A stretch of DNA of 27,825 nucleotides from Candidatus Latescibacterota bacterium (GCA_012961925.1 DTYK01000131.1:1-27825), one strand, 5' to 3'; positions 7,314 to 15,845 are shown, counted from the stretch's first letter. Numbers and translations: made by a program. The notes: generated from the letters alone by a model not told the origin.

Positions 7314-7730
7314 ATGAAGCTCAAACTGAAGGCTCTTACTAAGTCACCGTGGGTTTTTCACTTGAACACAGGGGCCTGTAACAACTGTGACATCGAGATC
7401 CTTAACGTCTTGACGCCCAAGTTCGATGCGGAACGTCTGGGAGTGTTGTTGGTCGGTAGTATACGACATGCCGATGTCCTGCTCGTTACCGGACCGGTAA
7501 CCCGTCAGGCTGCACCGAGGTTAAAGCGTCTCTATGAACAAGCTCCAAAGCCATGCTTTGTTGTTGCTTGCGGCACCTGTGCCACGTCCTGTGGGATCTT
7601 TAAGGATGCATACAACGTGGTCGGGCCCGTGGACAAAATCGTTCCCGTAAATGCTTACATCCCAGGATGCCCCCCAAAACCGGAAGCGCTCATTTCAGCC
7701 CTGGTGAAGCTCTTAGGGACAGTTAAATAG
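7314..7730 (+). CDS. mbhJ: [NiFe]-hydrogenase small subunit (NuoB/EchC-like)
   Basis: A 138-residue subunit carrying the [4Fe-4S] cluster nearest the NiFe site, of the EchC/HycG/MbhJ/NuoB family. It has GACNNCDIE (C22, C25), then GTCATSCGIF (C89, C93) and GCPPKPE (C119). The first motif is the hydrogenase type CxxC and not the adjacent CC of respiratory NuoB. It lacks an export signal, as expected for group 4 enzymes whose catalytic domain faces the cytoplasm. It is one base from the NuoH-like gene and 32 bp from the NuoC-like gene. C86 and C93 are extra cysteines near the cluster; which of C89 and C93 is the ligand cannot be settled here. Confidence 0.93.
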   Translation: MKLKLKALTKSPWVFHLNTGACNNCDIEILNVLTPKFDAERLGVLLVGSIRHADVLLVTGPVTRQAAPRLKRLYEQAPKPCFVVACGTCATSCGIFKDAYNVVGPVDKIVPVNAYIPGCPPKPEALISALVKLLGTVK

Positions 7731-7762
7731 GGCTCTTAAGGGAGAGAGGAAAAGCTATAAAG

Positions 7763-8209
7763 ATGAACGAGATCGAAGACTTGAAGAGCAACCTTAAGGA
7801 TCTGATCATTAAATGGCAGGAGACCCAGAGGCGGGTATATTTCGATGTCCAAAAAGAGGATGTGCCCCGGGTGGTCGGGTACATATTCAATGACCTCGGC
7901 GCCAGATTCATAATCGTCACCGGTATGGATACCCCAAGGGGCATAGAGATGCTTTACCATTTCGGACTCGATCATCTGGGGAAAGTTGTATCCGTGCGTA
8001 CATTTATAGATGGAGACCGTCCAGAGATAGAGTCCGTCACCCCCATCATTAAGGGTGCAGGGTGGATCGAGCGGGAGATTCACGACATCTTAGGCGTAAA
8101 TTTCTTGCATCATCCAAACCTGAAGCGTCTCATAACGGCTGACGATTGGCCGGAGGATAAGTATCCGTTGCGATTAAGACCTTCCTCGGGCAAGGGACCA
8201 GAAGGGTGA
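7763..8209 (+). CDS. mbhK: NuoC/EchD-like 30-kDa subunit
   Basis: A 148-residue protein of the complex I 30-kDa family (NuoC, EchD, MbhK, N-terminal part of HycE). It binds no cofactor but stabilises the large subunit. The signature WIEREIHDILGVNFLHHPNL, followed by RLITADDWPEDKYPLR, is present in full at residues about 100-140. In E. coli HycE the equivalent domain is fused to the large subunit; here it is separate, and an AT-rich gap of 218 bp lies before the large-subunit gene, which is unusual for this tightly packed locus. Confidence 0.9.
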   Translation: MNEIEDLKSNLKDLIIKWQETQRRVYFDVQKEDVPRVVGYIFNDLGARFIIVTGMDTPRGIEMLYHFGLDHLGKVVSVRTFIDGDRPEIESVTPIIKGAGWIEREIHDILGVNFLHHPNLKRLITADDWPEDKYPLRLRPSSGKGPEG

Positions 8210-8427
8210 CCTTTTGTTTTTTTCAATATATTTCTCCGTGTTCCTTAATATTTTTGCAGATAAAAGGGCACATTTTTATTCGCAAAAAAGTAAAGGGATT
8301 AATGCGGAACTAAAGTTAGATCTCTATATTATAAGACTCTGTGAAATTTGTGGTTAGTTGTAGATTTTAGGTAATCTCTTATGCCTGGATTGGCTCTATT
8401 TATCATATAACATCTAAGGATAGAGAT
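8210..8427. other. AT-rich gap splitting nuoC-like and nuoD-like genes
   Basis: The stretch is markedly more AT-rich than the genes around it. It contains a 7-bp inverted pair, TTTTTGC (8252-8258) and GCAAAAA (8282-8288), and several TATA-like strings, but no promoter with good spacing and no intrinsic terminator. AAGGA at 8414-8418 is the ribosome-binding site of the large subunit. It may hold an internal promoter or a processing site; nothing firmer is visible. Confidence 0.35.
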
Positions 8428-9621
8428 ATGGGCAACAGGACGGTTATTCCCATCGGACCATATCACCCCCTGCAGGAAGAACCCGAATTCTTTCGGTTAT
8501 GGGTTGAAGGGGAGACAGTGGTCGATATCGACGTTAATATCGGTTACAACCATCGAGGGATAGAGAAACTCTGTGAGCTTAAAACATACGATCAGATCCC
8601 ATTTGTGGTGGAGAGGGTCTGCGGTATCTGTTCCACCTCTCATCCCCTTGCCTTTGTCAATGCTGTGGAGGATCTGGCGGATATTGAAATCCCGGAGAGG
8701 GCGAGATACATAAGGAGCATAATTGCTGAGCTGGAGAGGATTCATAACCATCTGCTCTGGGTCGGTCTGGCCGGCCACTTCCTCGGTTATAATACGGTCT
8801 GGATGTGGGCATGGAGATACCGGGAGCCGGTGCTCGATATCCTGGAAAAGATAACGGGTAATCGTCAGAACTATGCAATGATGAAGGTTGGAGGCGTCAG
8901 ACGGGATATAGAGGACGCTGACATCCCGGATATTCTCAGGTTGGTTGATGATTTAGTCCCAGCTGTGGATATGTTTAAGGGAGCAATACTGGATGATCCT
9001 GTGCTTCACGCAAGATTGAAGGGAATAGGGGTGCTAACAAAAGAGGAAGTTCATAATTATGGTGCTGTTGGGCCGACAGCCCGGGCCTCCGGTGTTGCTG
9101 TTGACGTCCGGAGGGACGACCCCTATGCAGCTTATGATCTGGTAGATTGGGACGTGGTCACTCAGGAGGAGGGGGACGTCTTTGCCAAGGCGGTGGTGAG
9201 GGTACTGGAGCTTTATGAGTCAGTGAAGATTGTCAAAGAGTGTCTGGAGAGGTTGAAGAAGACAAAAGGAGAGATCGACGTCAAAGTGAAGGAGATCCCT
9301 TCTGGAGAGGGGATAGGCCATGCTGAAGCGCCTCGTGGGGAGGTATTCCATTATGTAAGAAGTGACGGCACCAACAGGCCGATACGCCACAAGATAAAGT
9401 CACCCAGTTACACCAATGTACCGACCTTTAAAGCCACAGTTATAGGGGGGACTATCTCGGACGCGACTATTACTCTGGCAGCAGTTGATCCGTGCTATTC
9501 CTGCACAGAAAGGGTAGCTGTGGTGGATAAAAAGACGGGGCGAAGGAGACTTAATGGTGAGGATTTGGTCAGGTTATCGCAGGAAAAGACGGAAAGGATA
9601 AAAAGATCAATGGGGCTGTAA
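8428..9621 (+). CDS. mbhL: Group 4 [NiFe]-hydrogenase large catalytic subunit
   Basis: A 397-residue catalytic subunit (EchE/HycE/MbhL/NuoD family) that should carry the NiFe(CN)2CO site for H2 formation or oxidation. Both nickel-binding pairs are intact: RVCGICSTSH with C65/C68 near the N-terminus and DPCYSCTER with C356/C359 near the C-terminus. This separates it from respiratory NuoD, which has lost them. A tail of 35 residues follows R362. In HycE such a tail is cut after the corresponding arginine by HycI, and an HycI-like protease gene sits at the end of this locus, so processing is expected. The ATG at 8428 has AAGGA at good spacing. The group 4 assignment is strong; the exact subgroup (4b, 4d or another) needs a tree. 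Confidence 0.95.
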   Translation: MGNRTVIPIGPYHPLQEEPEFFRLWVEGETVVDIDVNIGYNHRGIEKLCELKTYDQIPFVVERVCGICSTSHPLAFVNAVEDLADIEIPERARYIRSIIAELERIHNHLLWVGLAGHFLGYNTVWMWAWRYREPVLDILEKITGNRQNYAMMKVGGVRRDIEDADIPDILRLVDDLVPAVDMFKGAILDDPVLHARLKGIGVLTKEEVHNYGAVGPTARASGVAVDVRRDDPYAAYDLVDWDVVTQEEGDVFAKAVVRVLELYESVKIVKECLERLKKTKGEIDVKVKEIPSGEGIGHAEAPRGEVFHYVRSDGTNRPIRHKIKSPSYTNVPTFKATVIGGTISDATITLAAVDPCYSCTERVAVVDKKTGRRRLNGEDLVRLSQEKTERIKRSMGL

Positions 9622-9648
9622 GAGAACGGACCCGATATGGAGGCGAAA

Positions 9649-11457
9649 ATGGACCTGATGCTTTACCCAATCGTCTTGCCGATCGCAGTGGGACTGCTAT
9701 GTCTGGCTATGCCCCGGCGCGTAAAGGGCATCGTTGAGAGGACCGCTCTGATTGTCAGCATCACTATCTTCGGCCTGACCGTATTCCTCTTTTCACAGAA
9801 ACCATTGCACTGGATGTGGGATGCCAATCGGTTTCTAAGACTGGATAATCTAAGTGGGTTTGTCTTGCTGGCTGTTGGGCTGTTCGGGTTCTTGATTGTC
9901 CTTTATTCAATTGTTTTCATGCGAGACAAGATCTATTCGAACATATATTATGCATACCTGTTGTGTACGATTGGTATCGCCTCCGGTATTGTGCTCGCGA
10001 ACGACCTCGTTCTTCTTGCCGTCTTCTGGGGACTTTCAGGGCTGACGTTATACCTGATGATCGGCATAGCGGGGGCAGGGGCCTCTGCGGCTGCTAAAAA
10101 GGCTCTGGTCATTGTGGGCGGTGCTGATTCATTGATGATATTGGGTATAGCAATAGTCTGGTTTCTGATGGGTTCTTTCACAATTGACAGAATCAGCCTC
10201 CCTGTAGTTGGGCTGCTACCAGTCATAGCTTTTCTATGTCTCGCCATAGCTGCCTTTGCCAAGGTTGGAGCCATGCCCTTTCATTCTTGGATACCTGAGA
10301 CTGCCGAGAAGAGCTCTATTGCCGTCACCGCCTTCCTGCCTGCGTCTCTTGACAAACTTTTGGGGATATATCTCCTTGCAAGAATCACCATGGATCTGTT
10401 TATAATGGACAAAACGCTTGGACTTCTTTTAATGATCGTCGGGTCTCTGACAATTGTGGCCGCAGTGATGATGGCTCTGGTTCAGAACGACTTAAAAAGA
10501 TTGCTCGGCTACTTGGTGGTCGCAGGGGCGGGCTATATGGTCCTGGGTCTGGGCACAGGGACTCCGGCAGGTATAGCAGGGGGCCTGTTTTATCTGTTGA
10601 ATAGCGCTATCTGGACGGCCTGCCTATTTTTGTCAGCGGGAGCGGTAGAGGACCGGGCTAACACTACGGATCTGGAGAGACTCGGCGGGTGGGGACCAGT
10701 GATGCCCATCACCTTTGTCGTCTGTCTGGTCTCTGGCCTGGCTATCTCGGGTATCCCTCCGTTCAACGGCTTCGTCTCCAAATGGATGATCTATCAAGGA
10801 CTGATTGAACTGGGGAGAGGAGGAGATGGACTGTGGTTCGTCTGGCTTGTTGCGGCAATGTTCGGCAGTGCTCTGACTCTGGCCTGTATTATAAGGCTGA
10901 TACATGCAACATTTCTTGGGCAGGTGGCAAGGATGCCCGATGAGGTTCGAGATGCGAACTCAGAAGTCTCTCCCTCGATGTGGTTACCAATGATAGTTCT
11001 TGCAGGATTGTGTGTCGTGTTCGGCGTCTTCGCTTACGCTGTGCCTCTGAAGCATCTGATCATCCCGGCTGTCCCTGGAGTGTCCTACCTCGGGTTCTGG
11101 TCCCCTGGACTTGCTACCCTCCTCATCGTTGTTGGAGTCCTTGCTGGTGTGGTCATCTATTTTGTCGGGAGGGCGAGCAATGTGAAGGAAAGCGAGGCCT
11201 TCATTGGTGGTGAGCTTTTACGTGAAGGTATGAGGGTTTCGGGGGTAGACTTCTACCGGACGATTCGAGACTTCGGTCTATTTGGAAATGCATATAAAGG
11301 TGCAGAAAGAAGCCTTTTCGACATCTACGACCTGGGCGGACGTTTCCTCTTCTATTTTGTCCAGGGCTTGCGCCGGATACATTCGGGGATATTGCCTACC
11401 TATCTATCCTGGATGTTAGTGGGCTTTACGGTTCTCTTATTTGTCTTCATGGGGTGA
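9649..11457 (+). CDS. NuoL-like antiporter subunit, paralogue 2 (channel residues altered)
   Basis: A 602-residue membrane protein that is a clear paralogue of the one at 740: same length, same TAFLPASLDKLLGIYLL and PPFNGFVSKWMIYQGLIELG blocks, and the same C-terminal tail (GGELLREGMRVSGVDFYR, IHSGILPTYLSW). ATG 9649 is chosen because GGAGG at 9639-9643 is well placed. An ATG at 9637 is in frame but poorly served. Several channel residues are changed. The usual His-Lys pair is Tyr315 and Thr323 (FYLLNSAIWT), the GYHAVSQVGY motif reads GYLVVAGAGY, and the TM5 glutamate position is Gly128 as in paralogue 1. The lysine in FAKVGAMPFHSW and the one in LKRLLGY are kept. It may have a reduced or different ion path, or a structural role. 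It lies 27 bp after the hydrogenase large subunit. Confidence 0.9.
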   Translation: MDLMLYPIVLPIAVGLLCLAMPRRVKGIVERTALIVSITIFGLTVFLFSQKPLHWMWDANRFLRLDNLSGFVLLAVGLFGFLIVLYSIVFMRDKIYSNIYYAYLLCTIGIASGIVLANDLVLLAVFWGLSGLTLYLMIGIAGAGASAAAKKALVIVGGADSLMILGIAIVWFLMGSFTIDRISLPVVGLLPVIAFLCLAIAAFAKVGAMPFHSWIPETAEKSSIAVTAFLPASLDKLLGIYLLARITMDLFIMDKTLGLLLMIVGSLTIVAAVMMALVQNDLKRLLGYLVVAGAGYMVLGLGTGTPAGIAGGLFYLLNSAIWTACLFLSAGAVEDRANTTDLERLGGWGPVMPITFVVCLVSGLAISGIPPFNGFVSKWMIYQGLIELGRGGDGLWFVWLVAAMFGSALTLACIIRLIHATFLGQVARMPDEVRDANSEVSPSMWLPMIVLAGLCVVFGVFAYAVPLKHLIIPAVPGVSYLGFWSPGLATLLIVVGVLAGVVIYFVGRASNVKESEAFIGGELLREGMRVSGVDFYRTIRDFGLFGNAYKGAERSLFDIYDLGGRFLFYFVQGLRRIHSGILPTYLSWMLVGFTVLLFVFMG

Positions 11458-11460
11458 ACT

Positions 11461-12030
11461 ATGGTCACGCTTTTAACTGTGCTTTTGTTCTTCATGGTCG
11501 TCGGCGCCATTATCGCCGTTGAGACCAAGGATCTGCTCTCTTCGATAATCTGTGTAGGGGCAGTGGGCTTCGGGGTGAGCATCGCCTTTTTGTTCCTCAG
11601 GGCGCCGGATATTGCTATAACCCAGGTTGTGGTCGAGGTGCTGGTCCTCGTCATCCTGATACGGGCGACCATCAGCAGGGATGTTACTGCCATCTCCGGG
11701 GATAGGGAGTTCTTCAGCATGACGGTGAGCATCGCTCTGTTGTTGGTGATCTTTATCTTTGGGCTCGAGGTGTTCAAGAGTTTCCCACAGTTCAGGGAAC
11801 CGGTTTTCACCACCATGTCTGATGCCTCGACAAATACCTATATTCAGAGGGGGCTGATTCAGACCGGAGCAGCGAACCTTGTAACTTCGATAATCTTGGA
11901 TTATCGCGCTTATGATACCCTGGGCGAGGCTACGGTGCTTTTCACCGCCATACTCGGAGCACTCGCAATCCTCAGGGCAAAAGCGCGCAAAAGGACCACA
12001 GACTCCTCTGAGGGGAACTCAGATCAATAG
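11461..12030 (+). CDS. Fused MbhD-MbhE / MrpA C-terminal subunit
   Basis: A 189-residue membrane protein that joins two parts encoded separately in Pyrococcus mbh. The N-terminal half (about 1-90) is the DUF4040/MbhD type with SIAFLFLRAPDIAITQVVVE. The C-terminal half resembles MbhE, with YIQRGLIQTGAANLVTSIIL and DYRAYDTLGEATVLFTA, a stretch also conserved at the end of MrpA. These segments link antiporter subunits in Mbh and Mrp complexes. The gene begins 3 bp after the second NuoL-like gene, so the pair together could mimic a full-length MrpA (large NuoL-like domain plus C-terminal extension). A 154-bp gap without an evident gene follows. Confidence 0.85.
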   Translation: MVTLLTVLLFFMVVGAIIAVETKDLLSSIICVGAVGFGVSIAFLFLRAPDIAITQVVVEVLVLVILIRATISRDVTAISGDREFFSMTVSIALLLVIFIFGLEVFKSFPQFREPVFTTMSDASTNTYIQRGLIQTGAANLVTSIILDYRAYDTLGEATVLFTAILGALAILRAKARKRTTDSSEGNSDQ

Positions 12031-12184
12031 GATTAAGTATGTTCAGAGGTCGACGTAATTTAGTATCTCGGTAGTTTCGGTGTCCATTCGGCGGGTTTTG
12101 AATCTGAAATCAGGGTTGGATGTCCGAAGTCTTGGGGAAGAAGTACTGCAATTCAAAAAGGTCTTATGATGAAGGAGAAATAGG

Positions 12185-12718
12185 ATGGGGCAAAAGCTGA
12201 CTCCAGGGGATTCGCGGTCTAATTTGTATAATCCACAGTTGGGCATGACCCTGATCGTGAAGACGGTGACCAGGTGGGTGAAGGGATTTATCTTTCTATT
12301 CGGTGTGTACATCGTTCTTTACGGGCATCTTACTCCCGGTGGAGGTTTTGCAGGGGGTGTAATCATAGCCGGCGCCTTCATCCTTCTGACATTGGCGTTC
12401 GGCAAGGAGGCTGCGCTGGAGAGGATGAGCAAGACTGTGGCCTCAGAGTTCGATTCCCTGGGGGCATTGATGTTCCTTATGCTGGCCTGGCTTGGACTCT
12501 ACTTCGGAGGGCCGTTCTTCGTGAACTTTATACAGAGAAACCTACCAGGTAAGAGATTTCACCTCTTCAGTGCCGGCAACATACCTCTGTGTAACATAGC
12601 CATCGGCATAAAGGTTGGGACCTCCCTTTTTATGGTCTTCATAATCCTGTCGGTCCTCAGGGTTGTGGTTAAAAAGGGCGAGAGGCGGATGGTACAGATG
12701 AAAAGGAGGGGAGAATAG
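12185..12718 (+). CDS. mrpB: MrpB/MbhF-like antiporter subunit (MnhB domain)
   Basis: A 177-residue membrane protein with the MnhB signature HLTPGGGFAGGVIIAGAFIL. MnhB proteins are obligatory subunits of multi-subunit Na+/H+ antiporters and of Mbh-type hydrogenases. An N-terminal polar stretch of about 20 residues precedes the first helix. The start at 12185 is supported by AAGGAG at 12172-12177; a shorter start at 12245 (MTLIVKTV) is possible. The stop codon directly touches the ATG of mrpC. Assignment to the family is strong. Confidence 0.9.
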   Translation: MGQKLTPGDSRSNLYNPQLGMTLIVKTVTRWVKGFIFLFGVYIVLYGHLTPGGGFAGGVIIAGAFILLTLAFGKEAALERMSKTVASEFDSLGALMFLMLAWLGLYFGGPFFVNFIQRNLPGKRFHLFSAGNIPLCNIAIGIKVGTSLFMVFIILSVLRVVVKKGERRMVQMKRRGE

Positions 12719-13066
12719 ATGATCTATGCCCTGTGCCTTGTGCTCTTCATGGTTGGACTTTATGGCGTGGTAACCAAGAAAAACACTGTGAAGATTGTCA
12801 TTGGCATAATTATCATGGAGTATGCGGTTAACCTCTTTTTGGTCCTTTTGGGATATAGAAAGGACGGTGTGGCGCCCATTATCGATGAGGGTACCTCGGT
12901 ACTCAAGTTCTCTCAGTTGGCCGTTGATCCTCTACCGCAAGCCCTGGTTTTGACTGCCATCGTAATCGGCCTGGGGGTAATTGCCCTTATGGTGGCGATA
13001 TGCATCCGTCTGTACGAGAGATATGGGACGTTCGACATAACGGAGATGAGGAGATTGAAGGGGTAA
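12719..13066 (+). CDS. mrpC: MrpC/MbhG-like subunit (NuoK family)
   Basis: A 115-residue protein with three hydrophobic segments, homologous to MrpC, MbhG and NuoK. The motif DPLPQALVLTAIVIG, common to MrpC and MbhG, is present, as is a glutamate in the second helix (IIMEYAVNLFLV) at the position where NuoK proteins carry an essential acidic residue. It abuts mrpB without a gap and is followed by 56 bp to mrpD. The start is fixed by that junction. Confidence 0.93.
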   Translation: MIYALCLVLFMVGLYGVVTKKNTVKIVIGIIIMEYAVNLFLVLLGYRKDGVAPIIDEGTSVLKFSQLAVDPLPQALVLTAIVIGLGVIALMVAICIRLYERYGTFDITEMRRLKG

Positions 13067-13122
13067 GCCCTCGATTTCCTGGATCAAGGCATCGGGCCGG
13101 GAAAGATTAGGAGAGTTCAAGC

Positions 13123-14631
13123 ATGAACGTTATACCACTGTTTGTTGCCATCCCGTTAGCAGCGGCGTTCTTCATACCGATGGTCTCACAGAAGTTCCGG
13201 TGGGTTCCCGACCTTCTGGGGAATCTAACCGCATTTGCCCTGTTGGTGATGGCCGTATCGGTTATCGGCAAAAAGGATGTCTACATTATGGGAGGATGGG
13301 CGCCGCCAATAGGTATCAATCTCGTCCTGGACGGATTGAGCGTCTTGATGCTCATAACCATCAGCCTGGTGGGTTTTACGGCAACCCTCTTTTCGATCCG
13401 ATACATGGAGCAGTACACATCCAAGTTACGCTACTACAGCCTGTTTTTACTAATGATGGGGGGAATGAACGGTGTAGCACTCAGTGGTGACATGTTTAAC
13501 ATCTTTGTATTCCTTGAGATAGCCTCGGTGGCCTCATATGCCCTGGTTGGTTTCGGGTGTGAACATGAAGAGCTTGAGGCCTCTTTTAAATATCTGGTTC
13601 TTGGCAGTGTAGCTTCTACTTTGATTTTGCTTGGAGTGGCGGTTATCTACGGTTCATTGGGATCTTTAAATATGGCCCATGTCTCCCGTCTCATAGTTGA
13701 ACAGGGGATGAACAAAGCCCTGTATTTCAGCCTCACGCTCCTGGTGATGGGATTCTCCCTTAAGGCAGCTCTTGTGCCTTTCCATGCCTGGTTGCCGGAT
13801 GCGCATCCATCAGCACCTGCGCCTATCTCCGCCATGCTCTCAGGAGTGTTGATAAAGGTACTCGGCGTCTATGCCCTGTTGAGGATCAGTTTCAACGTCT
13901 TCGGGATGAGTCCGCTGCTGGCGAATATTCTCATCTGGTTGGGAACCATTTCGATGGTCGTTGGGGGGCTTCTGGCTCTGGGGCAATGGGATTACAAGAG
14001 GCTCCTGGCCTATTCGAGTATCAGCCAGGTGGGTTACGTGGTCCTGGCAGTTGGAATTGGAGGGGCCGTAGTCAGTCGGGGGGATTCGATGACTGTAGCC
14101 GGATTGGCCATCGGGGGAGGCCTTTTCCATCTGATCAACCATGCTGCGTTTAAATCCCTGCTCTTCCTCTCCAGTGGGGCAATCGTTTACAGCACCGGAA
14201 CAAGGGACCTGAGGAAGATGGGCGGTCTCAAAGACAGGATGCCCCTGACAAGCGGTGCTGCCAACATAGGGGCCTTCTCGATATCCGGGATACCGCCATT
14301 TAACGGGTTCTGGAGTAAGCTGGTGATAATCATAGCCGCTGTCCAGGCAAGATATTATTGGCTTGCCCTGACCGCTGTCCTTATCAGTGTGATCACGCTC
14401 GCCTACTATCTGAAATTGCAACGGCATGCCTTCTTCGGCCCAGCCTCAGAAAACAACCGGGACGTCAGGGAGGTTCCTCTGTCGATGTGCATACCCATGG
14501 TGCTCCTGGCGGTACTCTGTGTTGGCATGGGGCTTCTTTTACTACCAGGGCCAAGGGCGGAGATCCTTCAGCCCGCCGTCGATGCACTTACAATGGGAAT
14601 GAAATACGCAACTGTTATACTGGGGCGGTGA
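13123..14631 (+). CDS. mrpD: MrpD/MbhH-like antiporter subunit (NuoN/M family)
   Basis: A 502-residue proton-conducting subunit, the third large antiporter-like protein of the locus. In contrast to the two NuoL-like proteins, the channel residues expected in this family are all there: the TM5 glutamate E132 in FVFLEIASVASYALVGF, the lysine in FSLKAALVPFHAWLPDAH, KRLLAYSSISQVGY, and His/Lys in FHLINHAAFKSLLFL. It is therefore the best candidate for an active ion channel. TAGGAG precedes the ATG at a normal distance. The downstream MrpE gene starts 3 bp after its stop. Confidence 0.93.
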   Translation: MNVIPLFVAIPLAAAFFIPMVSQKFRWVPDLLGNLTAFALLVMAVSVIGKKDVYIMGGWAPPIGINLVLDGLSVLMLITISLVGFTATLFSIRYMEQYTSKLRYYSLFLLMMGGMNGVALSGDMFNIFVFLEIASVASYALVGFGCEHEELEASFKYLVLGSVASTLILLGVAVIYGSLGSLNMAHVSRLIVEQGMNKALYFSLTLLVMGFSLKAALVPFHAWLPDAHPSAPAPISAMLSGVLIKVLGVYALLRISFNVFGMSPLLANILIWLGTISMVVGGLLALGQWDYKRLLAYSSISQVGYVVLAVGIGGAVVSRGDSMTVAGLAIGGGLFHLINHAAFKSLLFLSSGAIVYSTGTRDLRKMGGLKDRMPLTSGAANIGAFSISGIPPFNGFWSKLVIIIAAVQARYYWLALTAVLISVITLAYYLKLQRHAFFGPASENNRDVREVPLSMCIPMVLLAVLCVGMGLLLLPGPRAEILQPAVDALTMGMKYATVILGR

Positions 14632-14634
14632 AAG

Positions 14635-15141
14635 ATGCGTAAACTAAGCCTATTCGTACTCTCGTTTATCGTCTGGTTTCTGCTGGCCTGGCCTTTTAGG
14701 CCAGGGGGTGGATTATACTGGCAGAACATTGCTGTTGGTGGGGCCGTTGCTTTGTTGGTAGCATTCCTCTTCGGCGAGGTCTTTACAGAACGCCCCCACA
14801 GGATCTTCAGGATTACATCCTATTTCTGGCTGCTCTGCTACATCCCCATCTTCTTCTATTACATGGTGATAGCCAACTTTGATGTACTCTATCGTCTACT
14901 ACATCCAAAGATGCCGATCAACCCCGGTATAGTCAAGGTCAAGACCTCCCTGAAGAGTAAATCTGGGATCACTGCCCTTTGCAACTCCATTACCTTGACT
15001 CCCGGGACCCTGACGGTGGATCTGGACGATGAGGGATATCTCTATATACATTGGATAAACGTCCGTTCGCAGGATGTGGAGGAGGCAAGCAAGATTATAG
15101 TGGGCCGGTTTGAGAAGATCCTGAAGAAGATATTCGAGTAG
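14635..15141 (+). CDS. mrpE: MrpE/MbhA-like antiporter subunit
   Basis: A 168-residue protein of the MNHE family, required for assembly of Mrp antiporters. It has N-terminal hydrophobic helices (about 5-80) and a soluble C-terminal part with the family segment NSITLTPGTLTVDLDDEG, then YIHWINV. Length and layout match the family. It follows mrpD by 3 bp and precedes mrpF by 22 bp. Confidence 0.92.
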   Translation: MRKLSLFVLSFIVWFLLAWPFRPGGGLYWQNIAVGGAVALLVAFLFGEVFTERPHRIFRITSYFWLLCYIPIFFYYMVIANFDVLYRLLHPKMPINPGIVKVKTSLKSKSGITALCNSITLTPGTLTVDLDDEGYLYIHWINVRSQDVEEASKIIVGRFEKILKKIFE

Positions 15142-15163
15142 GAGGTTCAGAAGGAGTATTCAG

Positions 15164-15436
15164 ATGGGTGGGTTAATTATCTATCAAGTGTTCATAGGGA
15201 TACTGATAGTTTGTTGTTTCCTCTGTCTCTATCGTATTGGAAGAGGACCTACTGCCCCGGACCGAACAGTGGCCATAGATATACTGGGTATTGTTGTGGT
15301 CGGTTTCTGCGCCCTTTTTGCTATCATCACGGGTAAGGACTTTTACATGAACGTGGCCATTGCGTGGTCCTTACTGAGCTTTATCGGTACAATTGCCCTT
15401 GCCAAGCACATAGAGGGGAAAGGATTCGATGAGTAG
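15164..15436 (+). CDS. mrpF: MrpF/MbhB-like antiporter subunit
   Basis: A 90-residue protein with three hydrophobic segments and the hallmark GPTAPDRTVAIDILG between the first two. This is the usual size of MrpF. AGAAGGAG precedes the ATG. The order E-F-G matches both Mrp operons and mbhA-B-C, so the whole module appears to have been kept as a block. Confidence 0.92.
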   Translation: MGGLIIYQVFIGILIVCCFLCLYRIGRGPTAPDRTVAIDILGIVVVGFCALFAIITGKDFYMNVAIAWSLLSFIGTIALAKHIEGKGFDE

Positions 15437-15509
15437 GGTAGTTCTTGTCGTTTCAGAGCCAAAAACTTTTTCGGTTTAACCAATCGTTAAAAAGAGCACG
15501 GGAGTGGAG

Positions 15510-15845
15510 ATGGCTGACACTGTCGGGATAGTGGTTATCACTGTTGGCATTGCCTTTGACCTCTTCGGTTGTGTAGGCCTTGTCAGGTTTCCTGACATCT
15601 ATAATCGCTTACAGGCTGCTACAAAGTGTGTTACATTGGGTACCTGCTTTATACTGTTAGGTGTCTTACTGGTCAGCGGCATCTCAAGCACGGGGGTGAA
15701 GGCCATTCTCTGTCTGATCTTCATCCTTCTTACTTCACCTACCGCAGCCCATGCCCTTGCAAGGGGGGCACATCTGTTTGGATTGAAATTATGGGAGCAG
15801 AGCGTTTGCGATAAGTATGAGGAGGAGAAAAGGGAGCGAAGATGA
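15510..15845 (+). CDS. mrpG: MrpG/MbhC-like antiporter subunit
   Basis: A 111-residue protein with three hydrophobic segments and the hallmark GLVRFPDIYNRLQAATK. ATG 15510 is preferred because the GGGAG just before 15504 is at the right distance from it; GTG 15504 is in frame but too close to that site. The gene end overlaps the ATG of the following ferredoxin gene by four bases (15842-15845), so the two are translationally coupled. Confidence 0.9.
   Translation: MADTVGIVVITVGIAFDLFGCVGLVRFPDIYNRLQAATKCVTLGTCFILLGVLLVSGISSTGVKAILCLIFILLTSPTAAHALARGAHLFGLKLWEQSVCDKYEEEKRERR

Noticed and set aside
8337..8356. TGTGAAATTTGTGG as a second Rex site before the large subunit
   Set aside because: The half sites are in direct, not inverted, orientation and do not match the consensus.
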